From the NCBI GenBank assembly GCA_963920575.1, contig OY986965.1:14150290-14214289 (forward strand): 64,000 bases of DNA, given 5' to 3'. The position numbers and the translations under genes are program-made. The notes beneath the pieces are model-generated. The model did no database searches. It saw only the letters and a list, made by a program, of their open reading frames with translations, and was not told the DNA's origin. Positions 30,831-41,254 of the stretch are shown piece after piece. Numbering within the stretch: the stretch's first letter is position 1; each line of letters starts with the position of its first letter. This DNA is from Narthecium ossifragum (Eukaryota > Streptophyta > Magnoliopsida > Dioscoreales > Nartheciaceae).

Positions 30831-32118
30831 CTTGTGCGCACAACAAGAATGAGGACGAAACGACGACTACGATCTCGGAGAGAGGACTGGAGCAATGTGT
30901 CGGAATGTGCACTAAGGCTACGAGTGTCACCGGAGAAGACACCGGGGCCAAGGACGGCTGGTCGTGAACAGGAGAGGAGCTATGAACTCGCCGGAGAGCA
31001 ATGAAAAGGGGAAGAGCGCACAAACAGACGGGAGGATCCACTAACAGAGGAGACCGAACTCGCCAGAGAAGAACTGGATCGCCACGAAGAGAACAGGTCG
31101 CGAGCAAGAGTGGGTCACGGGAACTCAATGCCGGCGTTGGAGAAGAAAGTCGACGTATAGGGAGACATCGCTGGGTAAAGAGGACTCCAAGACGCCAGAT
31201 CCGCCAGTGATGGGTCCCGAGCGATCACAAGGAAGAACACTTCACCGGAGAGAGAATGGAGAAGAGGATCTCCACGAAGAGGAAGCTTCACAGATCGGAA
31301 AAGAGGACTAGGAGCAACACTAGCAACTCATCACTGGAAAAGAAGACTTCGCCGGATCCGATCGAAGATAAGAACCGCACCGGAGAAGAACTCGGAACCA
31401 GGGATGGCTCGTTGAGACCGTGGCCTGGTCACAGACTCGGGGCTGCGAGTTCGAGTAAAACAGGGGAGCGTGGGTATGAGAAGATGCCGCTGCGATCGCG
31501 AGATCAAGAACTTGGATCAGTGCTAAAGAAGAGAGCCGCCGCTCGAAGAGAAGACCTCCGTCGCTGTGGGAGAATGGCAGCTGGACTCGATGGAGTCGGT
31601 TGGAACTAGAGAAGCATAGGCTGGAATAGGGGAAGCAGGGGAAGCAGGGGAAGCGGGGGAAGCATCTCCCTTCAAAGCCGCTGGAGATGAGGAAGTGCCT
31701 AGATCTGATCTCCGTCGCTGTCGAGGAAGCTGGCTGGAGCGCCTCGTTGGAGATATGGGTCGTGTAGCGATCAGAGGGGATGGAGCTTGCGCCGCGGGAC
31801 CACCGTTCACCAAGATCTGATGGCGTGCCGCATCGCTGGACCATCGGGGAAGATGGGGAAGCCACTGAAAAAGGTCTCGCCGGGCCTTGGCGCCGTGAGC
31901 TTGAGGTTACGAACGGCGATGGACGGCGACGAACGATTGGTGAAGGAGCTCGCTAGAGGAAATCTCGCCAGACGTGGGGGGCACGCTAGGGATGCCGGAG
32001 ACGGGGACGTGATGGGCGTACGATCCGGAGTGGGTCGCTTGGAGATGAGATCGTGATCGTGCGATCTATCAAATCAACGGCGCGATCTACGATCAAGGAC
32101 TTGAAACGATGGATCGAA
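30831..32118 (-). other. GC-rich segment in the place of gag
   Basis: These 1.3 kb lie between primer site and zinc knuckle. Minus-strand frames (e.g. 31320-31865, 181 residues) are open but show no gag motif; they are Ser/Pro/Arg-rich, as GC-rich leader or captured sequence would be. Short motifs (CTCCGGCGAGTTC, GGCGAGTTCGG, CTTCTCCGGTG) recur every 50-80 bases on the minus strand. Origin is unknown: a long leader, a decayed gag, or acquired host DNA. Confidence 0.45.
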
Positions 32119-32119
32119 A

Positions 32120-32134
32120 CCTAATCTGATACCA
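32120..32134 (-). promoter_or_regulatory. Primer binding site (initiator Met tRNA type)
   Basis: The minus strand reads TGGTATCAGATTAGG directly after the LTR end TTTAACA. Ten of the first ten bases and most of the rest fit the initiator Met primer site. Confidence 0.85.
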
Positions 32135-32320
32135 TGTTAAAGTAAGAACAGAGAAAAGAGTTCTGGGAATTTTGATGTAATCTCTGATAATCTCAATGTA
32201 CAATGGAGCCATCCCTTTATAGGACAAGGGGGCAACTACAAAGGTAAGAGTACAATAGGTAACATCCTCAATCACGGCCTAAATTAGATAGATACAAATA
32301 TACTTACATATATACTAACA
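32135..32320 (-). mobile_element. Short 5' LTR of the copia element (186 bp)
   Basis: On the minus strand it runs TGTTAGTATATATG to CTTTAACA, with TGTTA/TAACA inverted ends. It includes a TATA-like TATAAAGG (minus strand, about 32215) and ends next to the primer site. No second copy is in the window because the 3' end is lost. Confidence 0.85.
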
Positions 32321-32406
32321 GAATCGAACCCACAAATATCATCTACAATTCAATGAGGTAATCGAAATAAGGAGAAATTCGAGAACCATGAAGTCTGTTG
32401 AGCAAG

Positions 32407-32673
32407 TTAGCCTACCTCATTTGCATGGCAATGGTAGTATTGCTGGCCAGCATTCTTTCCGGTCTTTGCCACCAAAAGTAGGCAAGATGCCGCTTCACAT
32501 GGGCATGGAAGATCTTGTGCTAATGAGTTGGATTGACTAAGGTGAACATTCTTCGCAGCAAAGATCCCTGAAGATAGACTATCGCACCAGTCACAGAAGT
32601 TGCAACCCTCGTTGTCCTGAACCGACATCAAAGAGCGAGCCTCAAATAAGTTAGGAATGATCGGCCATTGCAA
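32407..32673 (-). pseudogene. GRF-type zinc finger exon (topoisomerase 3-alpha-like?)
   Basis: The minus frame has DNEGCNFCDWCDSLSSG and then LPCPCEAASCLLLVAKTGKN with AGQQYYHCHANE, followed by GTAGGC, a plausible 5' splice site. C-x-C...C with 'NxGxxFYxC' is the GRF zinc finger; the first part resembles the tail of a preceding GRF repeat ('GCNFFVWED'). Tandem GRF fingers at the C-terminus are known in DNA topoisomerase 3-alpha and a few repair proteins. A 3' splice site (minus strand) may lie near 32675. No other exon was found around it, so it is called a fragment. Confidence 0.45.
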
Positions 32674-33540
32674 ACTTAATGGAGAGAATTAGTAAGAACA
32701 CTATTTTTATTTGTCGAGCCGTTTGTCAAATTGCATATCAGTACCCAAACACACCAGTGAGTAGAAATTAATCTCCAAATGCATTGAGCTTCATAATCAA
32801 AATTAGAACATCTAGATGCTTTTGTCGGAGATTGATTGCAGCCAAATGCCTATATGCTTATCCTGAAACCTTATTTCTCCAAGTGAACCAGCTAACATTG
32901 CAGCATACATGCAATGTGAGTCCTCAAATGCAAAATAAAAATAGTAACAATGTTTTTGATCCTTAAGCTGTAGATAACTTATGTTTCACTTCTCCATCCA
33001 ACTAACTCAGTAATTGCGACAAGGGCTTTTGTACCCCAATAGGTGGCATTCAAGGGGCCTCCCTCCTTAGCCTCTCTCTACCCATTCTCTCTCTCTACCT
33101 CACTCTCTCTATCTCTCTCTACCATGTACGTGTACATGGCCAGCTTGTCATGTACACAAATCTTTCTTGTCGCGACAATCTACTAATAACAGACTAAGTA
33201 TTTGACTGAACTGAAATGATTGATGGAACGCATTAGATAAATCATCCATGAAGCCACAATGATCAACAAATAAGAGCAAGGAAACCATGTGGAGCATTTA
33301 CAGTTTGCAAGATACCAATCCTTTGCACAATCATCCAATCCTTTAAACAATATATAACAATCCTTTGCACGAAATATACCGAATAGCTTAACCACACGGT
33401 GAAACTCAGAGATCTTTACACCTCAAAAATGCATAGAAAGCACCTCAAGAAGACCCCTTTAAACCGATCTCTCCAAAATTCTCAATAAACAGAACAAAAG
33501 ATAAGAATTGAACACAATATAATCGGAATACGTACCATCA
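32674..33540. other. No gene seen; AT-rich, short CT block
   Basis: Nothing beyond a CT microsatellite-like stretch at 33060-33121 is visible. It could be intronic sequence of the neighbouring broken genes. The region was read on the minus strand for further CK2 beta exons (the acidic and Cys-rich parts) and none were found. Confidence 0.4.
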
Positions 33541-33805
33541 GAGCACTTATTCTTATTGGGAGAAGCAGGGTGCTGGTCTGGGTGCTTTCCCATGGAGGTG
33601 GACACGGCCAGTATTCAGTCCTTATCTTGCCCTCATTGACACCCCTCGAGGTCGACGGTGAGGACTTCTCTAGATGCTTATCCAAAGCCTCATTGATCCG
33701 CTTCCTGTTAGCAACCGCGGTGGCGCCGCCCTTCGGGATCAAATCAATGGCTTCGATCTTGCCCTCCAGGTCCAGCCCCCCGCACCACCGGCACCGCCCC
33801 ATGCT
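33541..33805 (-). pseudogene. Casein kinase 2 regulatory subunit beta, exon 1 fragment
   Basis: On the minus strand an ATG at 33803 opens GRCRWCGGLDLEGKIEAI, then NRKRINEALDKHLEKSSP and STSRG, which is the N-terminal phosphorylation region of plant CK2 beta ('RKRINDALDKHLEKSSPSTSRG'). After GVN the frame shifts: in a second frame the same strand gives VSTSMGKHPDQHPASPNKNK and CSDG, again CK2 beta-like, ending at GGTACGT, a 5' splice site at about 33531-33537. So exon 1 is recognisable from start to splice donor but carries at least one indel near 33630. The zinc finger and catalytic-subunit-binding exons are absent. CK2 beta scaffolds the CK2 kinase tetramer; this copy cannot. Confidence 0.62.
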
Positions 33806-33864
33806 CGCGTCTCTAGAGACCGCGAGAGAAAGCTTTGAGTTGATTTGAGAGAGGCCTGTGAGCA

Positions 33865-33869
33865 ATATC
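33865..33869 (+). repeat. Target site duplication ATATC (left)
   Basis: ATATC directly precedes the solo LTR and is repeated at 36167-36171. Confidence 0.9.
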
Positions 33870-36166
33870 TGTCGCGCCCCGACCCGCGTAGGCCCAACCG
33901 GGCCGGGCGACGCGAAGCGGAACCTAACCTACTACGGAAATTTTGGTGAGGTTTCCCTCTAATCGTAGTGGTTACCCTAGCAAGTCATAATCATCCTGTA
34001 TTAACATACAATTACAAATCTCAAAGACTGAAACTGGAATATAATACAAGTCCTCAAACAAGGAAATTATACATTTATCACTACTGTAGGAGACTATCTA
34101 TAACAAAAGGGAAGACTGGGATCGCCGCTCCTCAAGCACCGCCAGACGCCGCCACGTCACCAAACACTGGCCTGGTAGGGGCGACCGAAGAAGAGCTAGC
34201 GCCAGCACCTGCAAAACGCAGCCCGGGTAGGAGTGAGCACTAAACTCAGCAGGGACACTACACTACGACACTCACAAGGGAGGGAACACAATAGTGCCAC
34301 CCTCAAGCAAGACTTGGGTGTGCAGCAAGGGTCCCATAACCCTTTGCCGGTGTCCCTAGGCATACCCAACCATGGTCAGGCTAAAGAACTGGGCCCATCC
34401 TGGATACACCTAGTGTCGCAGGGTTCCAGCTGTGGTCACCCAAATGAACTGGGCCCACACTGGTCGCCACTGCGGGCAGGAACAGACACTGCCTGGGCTG
34501 GACCTACTCCGACGGCCCCCAAAGGACAAGAACCGACCCCGGTTGCACCCACAACATCTGGCTCGAGGCCGACACGACCTCTATAATCATCAAGCAACAA
34601 GTATTCAGGTCATCTAACCCTATCATCGAAATCGACTGAATACTACAAATCGAGTCCTGGACCAAGCTACCCGCAATGGTCCTAGAGCTAGATCTGGGCT
34701 ACCTGAAAGCCCCGGATCGGCAACGCCCTACACAGATGCAACTAATGCACAACACAATGCATGCTATGGACATGCGCAGGATAATACATGTAAGCATGCA
34801 ACAATATGTGATGATATAAATAACAAGGTCTGGGCACGGCACCCTGCCGACCCGGGGTGGTGAACAGATAAATAAGGTCCAGGGACTGCTGCAGCGGTAC
34901 CACCACCAACTGCCAGCAGTCCACCACAACACCTACATTGGGAAGCAGCCCCGCAAACAACAGCTCACATATATCACAGATAAAGCCCTCGACACACGCC
35001 GGCATGCGAGGCTAAGGAAAGATGTAGGGCTACTCGCCCGTTTATTCTAAACATCCCGGGAGTCATCACCCCCCCGGTTCACCACTGCCCCTATTATAGG
35101 GCTAACATACTTAAACATATGTACAAGGTATAAAGCGGTAAAGGAAACCGGCATACCAAGCCCCTCGGGCAAAAACCATGAAAATTCCTCTTTGCTACTA
35201 AAGGATCGATCTTTTCCTAAGAAAAAGATCGATCTTTTAAGTAACAGTGAGCCTTCCCTTACTGTCGAGCTAAAGAGATCGATCCTTCCTCCCAGGAAGA
35301 TCGATCTTTCTCGAGACAGAGGGCACCCTTCTGGTCGCGCCAAGAAAGATCGATCCTTCTCGCGACGAAGGGTAACCATGCTACCCAAGACTCAGGATCA
35401 ATCTTCTCCAAGCAGAGGATCGATCCTTCATCGGGCGTAGCATGACCTACCCAGGGGGATCAATCCTTCCTCAAGAAGGATCGATCCGGATGGGTTCTCC
35501 GGCGTACTTCCGGCGAGAAATACCGTCGGAAAATACATTCAGACTTCACGAAACTCTGGGATCTGATAGATCAAGATCCCACGAGTTCAAAACCGGTGAA
35601 AACACGAGAAACAAACATGCATATTAAGAGATCTAAGCAAAAGAACATAATCAAACCGGAAAAACCAAAAACTCGGAAGACTTGTAGGTAGGAATCCCTA
35701 CCTAAGCAAGAGCAGCTTAAATCCAAGCAGCTAGGCCTTGGATCGTCCTCAAACGCCTTCAAAAATCGCAAGATCTGAACTCAGATCTCCGGATTTCAAA
35801 AGGATTCAAGGAAGAAAGTCTCGTATGCTTTATAGGCAAACGAACCGACCTATGAATGATCGATCTTTCTCTAAGGAAAGATCGATCCTTCATGACGATC
35901 ACACTTGACTTTCTGGTACAATAAAGATCGATCTTCTAGCAAGGAAGGATCGATCCTTTAGGTGCAGAAAGCTAGACTTGGGCTAGAACTTAAGCCCAAG
36001 CCCGGATCTTTCGATCCCGGGTCTCACTAACCATTCTAGCCAACATTACCACAAACATGGTCAGTGTGTGCACACGCGAGTGTGAAACAAGCCGACAAGG
36101 CGCAATTTACCAAATTGCCCTTGCTGTCCACGACGAGCCACAGGAGGAGAGGGACGGGTCCTCACA
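33870..36166 (-). mobile_element. Solo LTR, family A relative
   Basis: It runs from TGTCGCGCCCCGACCCGCG to GGACGGGTCCTCACA, 2297 bases, bounded by ATATC on both sides, with no internal region. It shares edges and several blocks with the other family A LTRs (AGAAGAGCTAGCGCC and AAAACGCAGCCCGGGTAGGA near 34190-34230; CTGCTGCAGCGGTACCACC near 34890) but lacks the AT hairpin and is rich in GATCGATC hairpins (35180-35500, 35855-35960). It is a different subfamily from the 3580/13062 pair. It lies about 65 bases upstream of the CK2 beta ATG. Confidence 0.93.
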
Positions 36167-36171
36167 ATATC
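36167..36171 (+). repeat. Target site duplication ATATC (right)
   Basis: This is the right copy of the five bases at 33865-33869. Confidence 0.9.
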
Positions 36172-36611
36172 CCTCGACCTCGCAATGCATATCGACACTC
36201 CTTCTTCCTCTCCTTCTCACTGCGCCGTCCTCTAAGATCAACTACGCCGCGGCCCCAACGCCGTCCTCCCTTTCAAGCCGCCGCCAAGCACCAACCTCGG
36301 CATCCTTGAACCTCTCGAATCACCACCCGTTGCCTCTATCGTCCTCCGAGAAGCAAATCGTCCTCCGCGACGAGGGATTGAGAGAAGGGCGGAGAGAGAT
36401 GTGGTCGGCGAGAGGGGAGAGAGAAGCGTTTGGAATCGGTTGAGGAGAACTGGCGAAGAGAGAGAAGCGGTTGGCGAGAGGGGAACGAGGAGACCAGGGG
36501 TTGGAAGAAGTGGATAGGGGAAGTGGAGAGAAAGAGGATCGCGTAACTTGAATCGCAAGACCAGGTAGGACAACAGGTGACAGCGAGACAAAGTTTAGTA
36601 CCCGTCACCTG
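36172..36611. other. Unassigned; former upstream flank of CK2 beta fragment
   Basis: GC-moderate sequence with no recognisable protein on either strand. With the solo LTR removed it is the promoter-side flank of the CK2 beta fragment. Confidence 0.4.
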
Positions 36612-37390
36612 ATCTTATAAGGTAGATTATAATTATAATATTATTAATTATGAAAGTAAAGGTGAATGTTATATGCATTATCATATTATTAATTAAATCC
36701 TCAATATGTCCTACAAAAAATTAAATATTATAATATTATATATTTTATGCATTATAATATTGGTAATTATGAAAGTCAAGGTGAATATTATATGCATTAT
36801 AATATTATTGATTAAACTCCGAATGCACCAAACATACATTCAATTTTAGAATATTATATATTAAATGCATTATCATATTATTAGTTAAATTCCCAATATC
36901 CGATAAAATTTTTAATTTTGGAATATTATATATTATATGCATTATAATATTATTAATTATGAAAGTCATGGTTAATATTATATGCATTATGATATTATTA
37001 ACTAAATTCCCAATATGTCCCATAAAAATTCAAATTTGCAATATTATATATTATATGCATTCTAATATTATTAATGATAAAAGTCATGGTGAATATTATA
37101 TGCATTATCATATTATTAATTCAATTCTCAATATGTATCACAAAAAATTCAAAATTGGAATATTATAGATTATATGTATTATAATATCAATTATGAAATT
37201 TAAGGTGAATATTATGTGCATTATCATATTATTTTTTAAATTCCCAATATGTCCCATAAAAATTCAAAATTAGAATATTATATATTATATGTATTATAAT
37301 ATTATTATTTATGAAAGTCAAGGTGAATATTATCTGCATTATCATATTATTGATTAAACTCCTAATATCCCATAAAAATTTCAATTTTTG
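36612..37390 (+). repeat. AT-rich satellite, about 120-bp period
   Basis: The unit contains GAAAGTCAAGGTGAATATTA, TATGCATTATCATATTATTA, TTAAATTCCCAATATGTCCC and AATATTATATATTATATGCA. GAAAGT-like unit starts fall near 36650, 36769, 36959, 37077, 37193 and 37313, i.e. about 120 bases apart except for one extended unit. At least six units are present, diverged from one another. No coding potential. Confidence 0.9.
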
Positions 37391-37849
37391 AATTTACTTT
37401 CCAATTCTCATCAATCCATATTATTATTCTACCTTTTTCATCCAAACACTATTTCCTTTTTCCGAACAATCATTAATAATTTATTCTTACTTTTGAATCA
37501 AACACCACATGTGGAATAGCTTTATCCCATTATTTATTCATCATATTAATCCCTATCCTCTCTAAACCTGGAATAGCCTATCCCGCAACCAAAATGCATC
37601 TTAAAATTTGAATTTAAACACTTACAAATTAACAAGAATAAATATAAAATTAATATTTTATCATTCTTTATATATTGGTTTCATCAAAATAATATTAAGA
37701 TAGATGAGATTGATGTAAGTGAGTGAGAGAAGCTTAACCCAAAAAATGACTTTAATCCTTCTTAATCTAAAATCTTAATCCCATTTCGTTCAGGGATAAG
37801 AACGGGTTATCCCGAACCAAACGCGGGCATACGAGGCTGATTTAGAAAA
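37391..37849. other. AT-rich spacer with small-element remnants
   Basis: GAATAGCCTATCCCGCAACCA (first 20 bases taken) near 37570 and GGGTTATCCCGAACCAAACG near 37803 look like the ends of a hAT- or PIF-type MITE ('...CCAAACG'). No gene is seen. Confidence 0.4.
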
Positions 37850-38456
37850 AAGAAAGTTGATAGAGGTACAAAAGAAAGGAGTCCATGATCTTTATTGGAA
37901 ACCGGTAAAAGGGCAAAAAAAAGAAAGGTAAACTTCTCTCTTGCAGCTTCTTCCTATCATAACACATGCACGAACCCCACCCCCCCCTACCCCCCGCCTC
38001 TCTGGGAAGACGCCGAAGGAGTCGTGAGATCAATGGGTTTGGGTTGGAGAAGGAGAGGCCTTTTTGGAAGGGGAGCTCCTTCTCCCTCTCTCTCTCCCTG
38101 TCGGAATCCCGCCCAGTTGGCGTGTTTCGTGGGACTCTTGTTTGATGCCACGCTCCCACCCGAGTGCGCAAAGGTGGCTCCTTTGGCCGCTCTCGATACG
38201 TGTTTCACGATTTCTCGACGACGGTGTGCCTCAAACCACCGCCGTCGTCCTTCCCAGATGGGTTTCAAACGGAAGTCGATTTAAGCACGTTTATTAGCAT
38301 GCCCAATTCTTATCTCGTGGTCTAATTGATGCTCCCCTGCTAAAAAAGGCATCTTGAAACGATTCATATTCGTATTCCTATTCCTACAATGTGTTTCGAT
38401 TAGTTCTCTGTTTAATGATTTCTTAATTAGGGTCCTCTGGAATTATTGCTTTGTTA
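37850..38456 (+). promoter_or_regulatory. Putative promoter and 5' UTR of ULT1
   Basis: These 600 bases precede the ULT1 ATG. They pass from AT-rich to a CT-rich stretch (CTCCTTCTCCCTCTCTCTCT at about 38075), common in plant core promoters and leaders, and then GC-richer transcribed-looking sequence. No unambiguous TATA box was found. An intron in the leader is possible. The transcription start cannot be fixed from sequence alone. Confidence 0.4.
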
Positions 38457-40894
38457 ATGGAGGGGAAGATGGCCAATGGTTTGGGAAAGGATGCCTGCGG
38501 TTTGCTGTTCTCCGATGAGGAATTGAGGGAGATGAGTTCGTTGAAGCGGGGAGAAGGGTTTGTGGAAGTCATGTGTGGGTGCACAAGCCGACGGTACGGC
38601 GATGCTGTTGGGATGCTCAGAGTGTTCCCCGATGGTGATCTCCTCATCCGGTGCCAGTGCACGCCGGGTTGCGAGGAAGGTTAGAAGTTCCCATCTTTTT
38701 ACTGTTCTTGGATTTGATACTTTTTTTTAGTGTTGAAGTAGTTATTATATGTATGCCTAATGCTGTGGTACAAACCATTGTTATCTTCCTCCATTATGAA
38801 AGAATAGATATGTGTTCATTTTGGTGCAGTAGAGCTGCAGTGCTGTAAATAGTATTCCTAGTAGCTTACTAGCTTTAAAACCATAATGTCTGTGAATAGT
38901 ATTCCTAATGCTTTAGTACAATGCATTGTTATCTTATGATCATCAGCTTCGGTTTCGGTTTTATGAAATAATATATATGTGCTCATCTTGGTGCAATAGA
39001 GTTGCAATGCTGTAAATAGTATTCCGAGTAGCTTACTTGCTTTAAAACATAATGTCTGTAATGTGGCTGCTATATATGTTACTATGCCTCATCCATGTTG
39101 TTACATTGTTGTTGATCAATGCTAATAATTGGGAATCTCGTACTCTTAATTTTAGGAACTTAAATGGCAAATACTTTGGCTTGTTCTAATGATATAATTG
39201 TTCCCGAGTCCAACGGTGGATGAAAACTCAAAAGGTAGGAGAAAGGTCATGGTGGTTAAACCCTGATCACAAGCAATGAAGTCGATGCTGTTGCTTTGTT
39301 CTGACAGTTAAGCTTGATGATGGTCTGCCCCTATATATGGTTTTGGTACACAAACAGATTTGCATAAGCTATTGGCTTAACCATGAGAAGAATGATGTTA
39401 TATTGGGTCATTTAGCCAAGGATATCTTATTTTAGCTTTATACTAGTAGGGAGTCCACTTTACTTGCATGCAAGAAGCTGAAGGCATGTAGTTGTGAAGC
39501 AAATTCTAATAGCTTGATTCTCAGGTAACGAATGTAAATTAATTGCTCTGAGAACTGTGCAACCTTCTTGATATTTTTATTTTCTAGTTAATAGTTGATA
39601 TTTGCCGGAATCTATGTAGGAATTCTCTACTGTAGGATATCCAGCTGCTATAGAAGGAAATCATCAGAAACGTCTTAAAGCATCGCTTGCTGATTCGTGG
39701 CAAATCGTTATATTTCTTCTCTACTTGTACTATATCATGATCAAGGAGCTTGATAGAAATAAGTGGTACAAATTTGGCCACCAAAAACCATATATACTAG
39801 GAAAATTCTCACATATATAAGACTTAATAGAATGTACTTAAAATTTTCTTCTCTTTGAACCGCATTTCTCTGGACTCCATTATTCCATTTTGGCATGGCT
39901 TAAGTTCCTGAAAATTTTAACGTGTAACTAATTAGTGTCTTATTGATGCATTGGTCTCTTTTAAATCTTGATTAAATCGCCTGTCATCATCTTTATTAGA
40001 TAACTTGACTCCATCCAACTTCGAGAAGCATTCTGGCCGGGACACTCCTAGGAGGTGGAAGACTAACATATGGGTCATGGTTAATGGAAAGAAGGTTCCG
40101 TTGCTGAGGACTGTTCTACTGAAATACCACAACCTAGCTTCAAAATCTGCTAATGGTTCCCACAAAGGTCCGAAAGGGCGAGCATGCCATCGCGATGAGT
40201 TTGTTCGCTGTACAAGCTGCAAGAAGGAACGCAGGTTTAAGCTTCGTAGCAAAGAGGAATGCCGGGCTCACCATGATGCTTTGGCAGAACTTAACTGGAA
40301 ATGCTCTGATTTTCCTTTCGGCAAGTAAGTTTCATAAGCTGTTCGTTTTTCTAAAGAACAGTAGGCTTTAAGAATTGTTTTTAATTGTGTTCAGGTTCTT
40401 AAAATAGTTTACATTTCAGAAGGGCTGATAAGTTTCGTCGATTTGATCTGTTCTTTCTTCTCAGCTTTTTGAAGCAATTTAGTTAATGAGACCACCCTGA
40501 ATTTTCTACGCCTTATGTATGCTCTTTGAGTACCTCTTGAGCCTTATGTAACATGGTTTTATGATAATTTTCGACATGATCATCTCTTTAGTTATTCTAA
40601 AATTATCCTTAATAGCATAGTATTAGCTACCTCCAAATCTAACTCTCCTACATCATCAGTGTGTTCTTCCTTTTCAAAAGAGACTGAATTATGGTGCTTT
40701 TTTTTACCTATGCACACAGGATCACCTGTGAGGATGATGAAGAGCGAGCAACCCGCAGGGCGCTAAGGGGATGCACGAAAACCGCATTGTGCAGAGGGTG
40801 CACTACCTGTGTGTGCTTTGGATGTGAGATCTGCCGGTTTTCCGACTGTGAATGCCAGACTTGCGTTGACTTCAACCGAAATGCCGACATTTAG
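38457..40894 (+). CDS. ULT1: ULTRAPETALA1-like SAND-domain trithorax-group regulator
   Basis: Three exons, 38457-38679, 40000-40324 and 40720-40894, join to 723 bases, 240 residues. Introns are GT-AG (donors GGTTAG and GTAAGT, acceptors TTATTAG and ACACAG). The start at 38457 is chosen as the first in-frame ATG; a second Met follows four codons later. Domain order: N-terminal MCGCTSRRYGDAVG (about 39-52) and CQCTPGC; SAND domain with LTPSNFEKHSGR (77-88), RRWKTNIWV (92-100), VPLLRTVLLKYH (107-118); CHRDEFVRC (137-145) and KERRFKLRSKEEC; and a Cys-rich B-box-like end CRGCTTCVCFGCEICRFSDC (about 206-225). This fits plant ULT1/ULT2 (near 235 residues), which counter Polycomb silencing at AGAMOUS and end stem-cell activity in floral meristems. 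No stop or frameshift is present. Residue and length match make this near certain; whether it is ULT1 or a second paralogue cannot be told. Confidence 0.95.
38750..39065 (+). repeat. Tandem duplication inside ULT1 intron 1
   Basis: Two copies of about 165 bases, 38750-38895 and 38898-39062, share CATTGTTATCTT, TGTGTTCATTTTGGTGCAGTA / TGTGCTCATCTTGGTGCAATA (20 of 21 positions listed in part), AATAGTATTCCTAGTAGCTTA and CATAATGTCTGTGAA. They differ by scattered changes and a small insertion. The intron (38680-39999) has no other feature I recognise. Confidence 0.85.
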
Positions 40895-41254
40895 TCCTCA
40901 CTGGATGAGAGGATTTATTTTATTTTCCTGCAGTTCTTCCAAAATTTTGAGCATTTCATAAACCATTTATTGGAACAAACTTTAGCTGCTAGATTTATTT
41001 TTTATTTTTTTCGAAACAAGCAGACTGAGACAGCCAATAACAGTTATAACACATATGATGAATTTTTTACAGGTCATTTTGCATGTATTTTTATGTTAGC
41101 TTTTGTTCATGGTGTTTTCCCAGGTCCAATATGTATGTCTGCACATATAAAGGGCACTAACTGAGCCCTGGATTTACAAGCCATTGTGTGAGCAAGGGCT
41201 GAACGAGTAAAACAGGGTATCATTCCAAATTAAAAAGACCTCTTGTGTGGTGTG

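Larger units (their letters stand above)
29012..32320 (-). mobile_element. Ty1/copia retrotransposon, 3'-truncated
   Basis: On the minus strand: short 5' LTR (32320-32135), primer site, a long GC-rich region where gag should be, zinc knuckle (30830-30591), protease (30545-30249) and integrase (29979-29012). Everything after integrase, i.e. reverse transcriptase, RNase H and 3' LTR, is absent; the Athila-like LTR piece takes its place at 29011. Protease before integrase with no RT between is the copia order. It cannot be autonomous. Confidence 0.88.

Noticed and set aside
31320..31865. 181-residue minus-strand frame as gag or host gene
   Set aside because: No gag motif or known domain; GC-rich sequence opens frames easily. 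Left as unassigned segment.
32093..32275. Small minus-strand peptide over the short LTR
   Set aside because: It covers LTR and primer site; no coding role expected.
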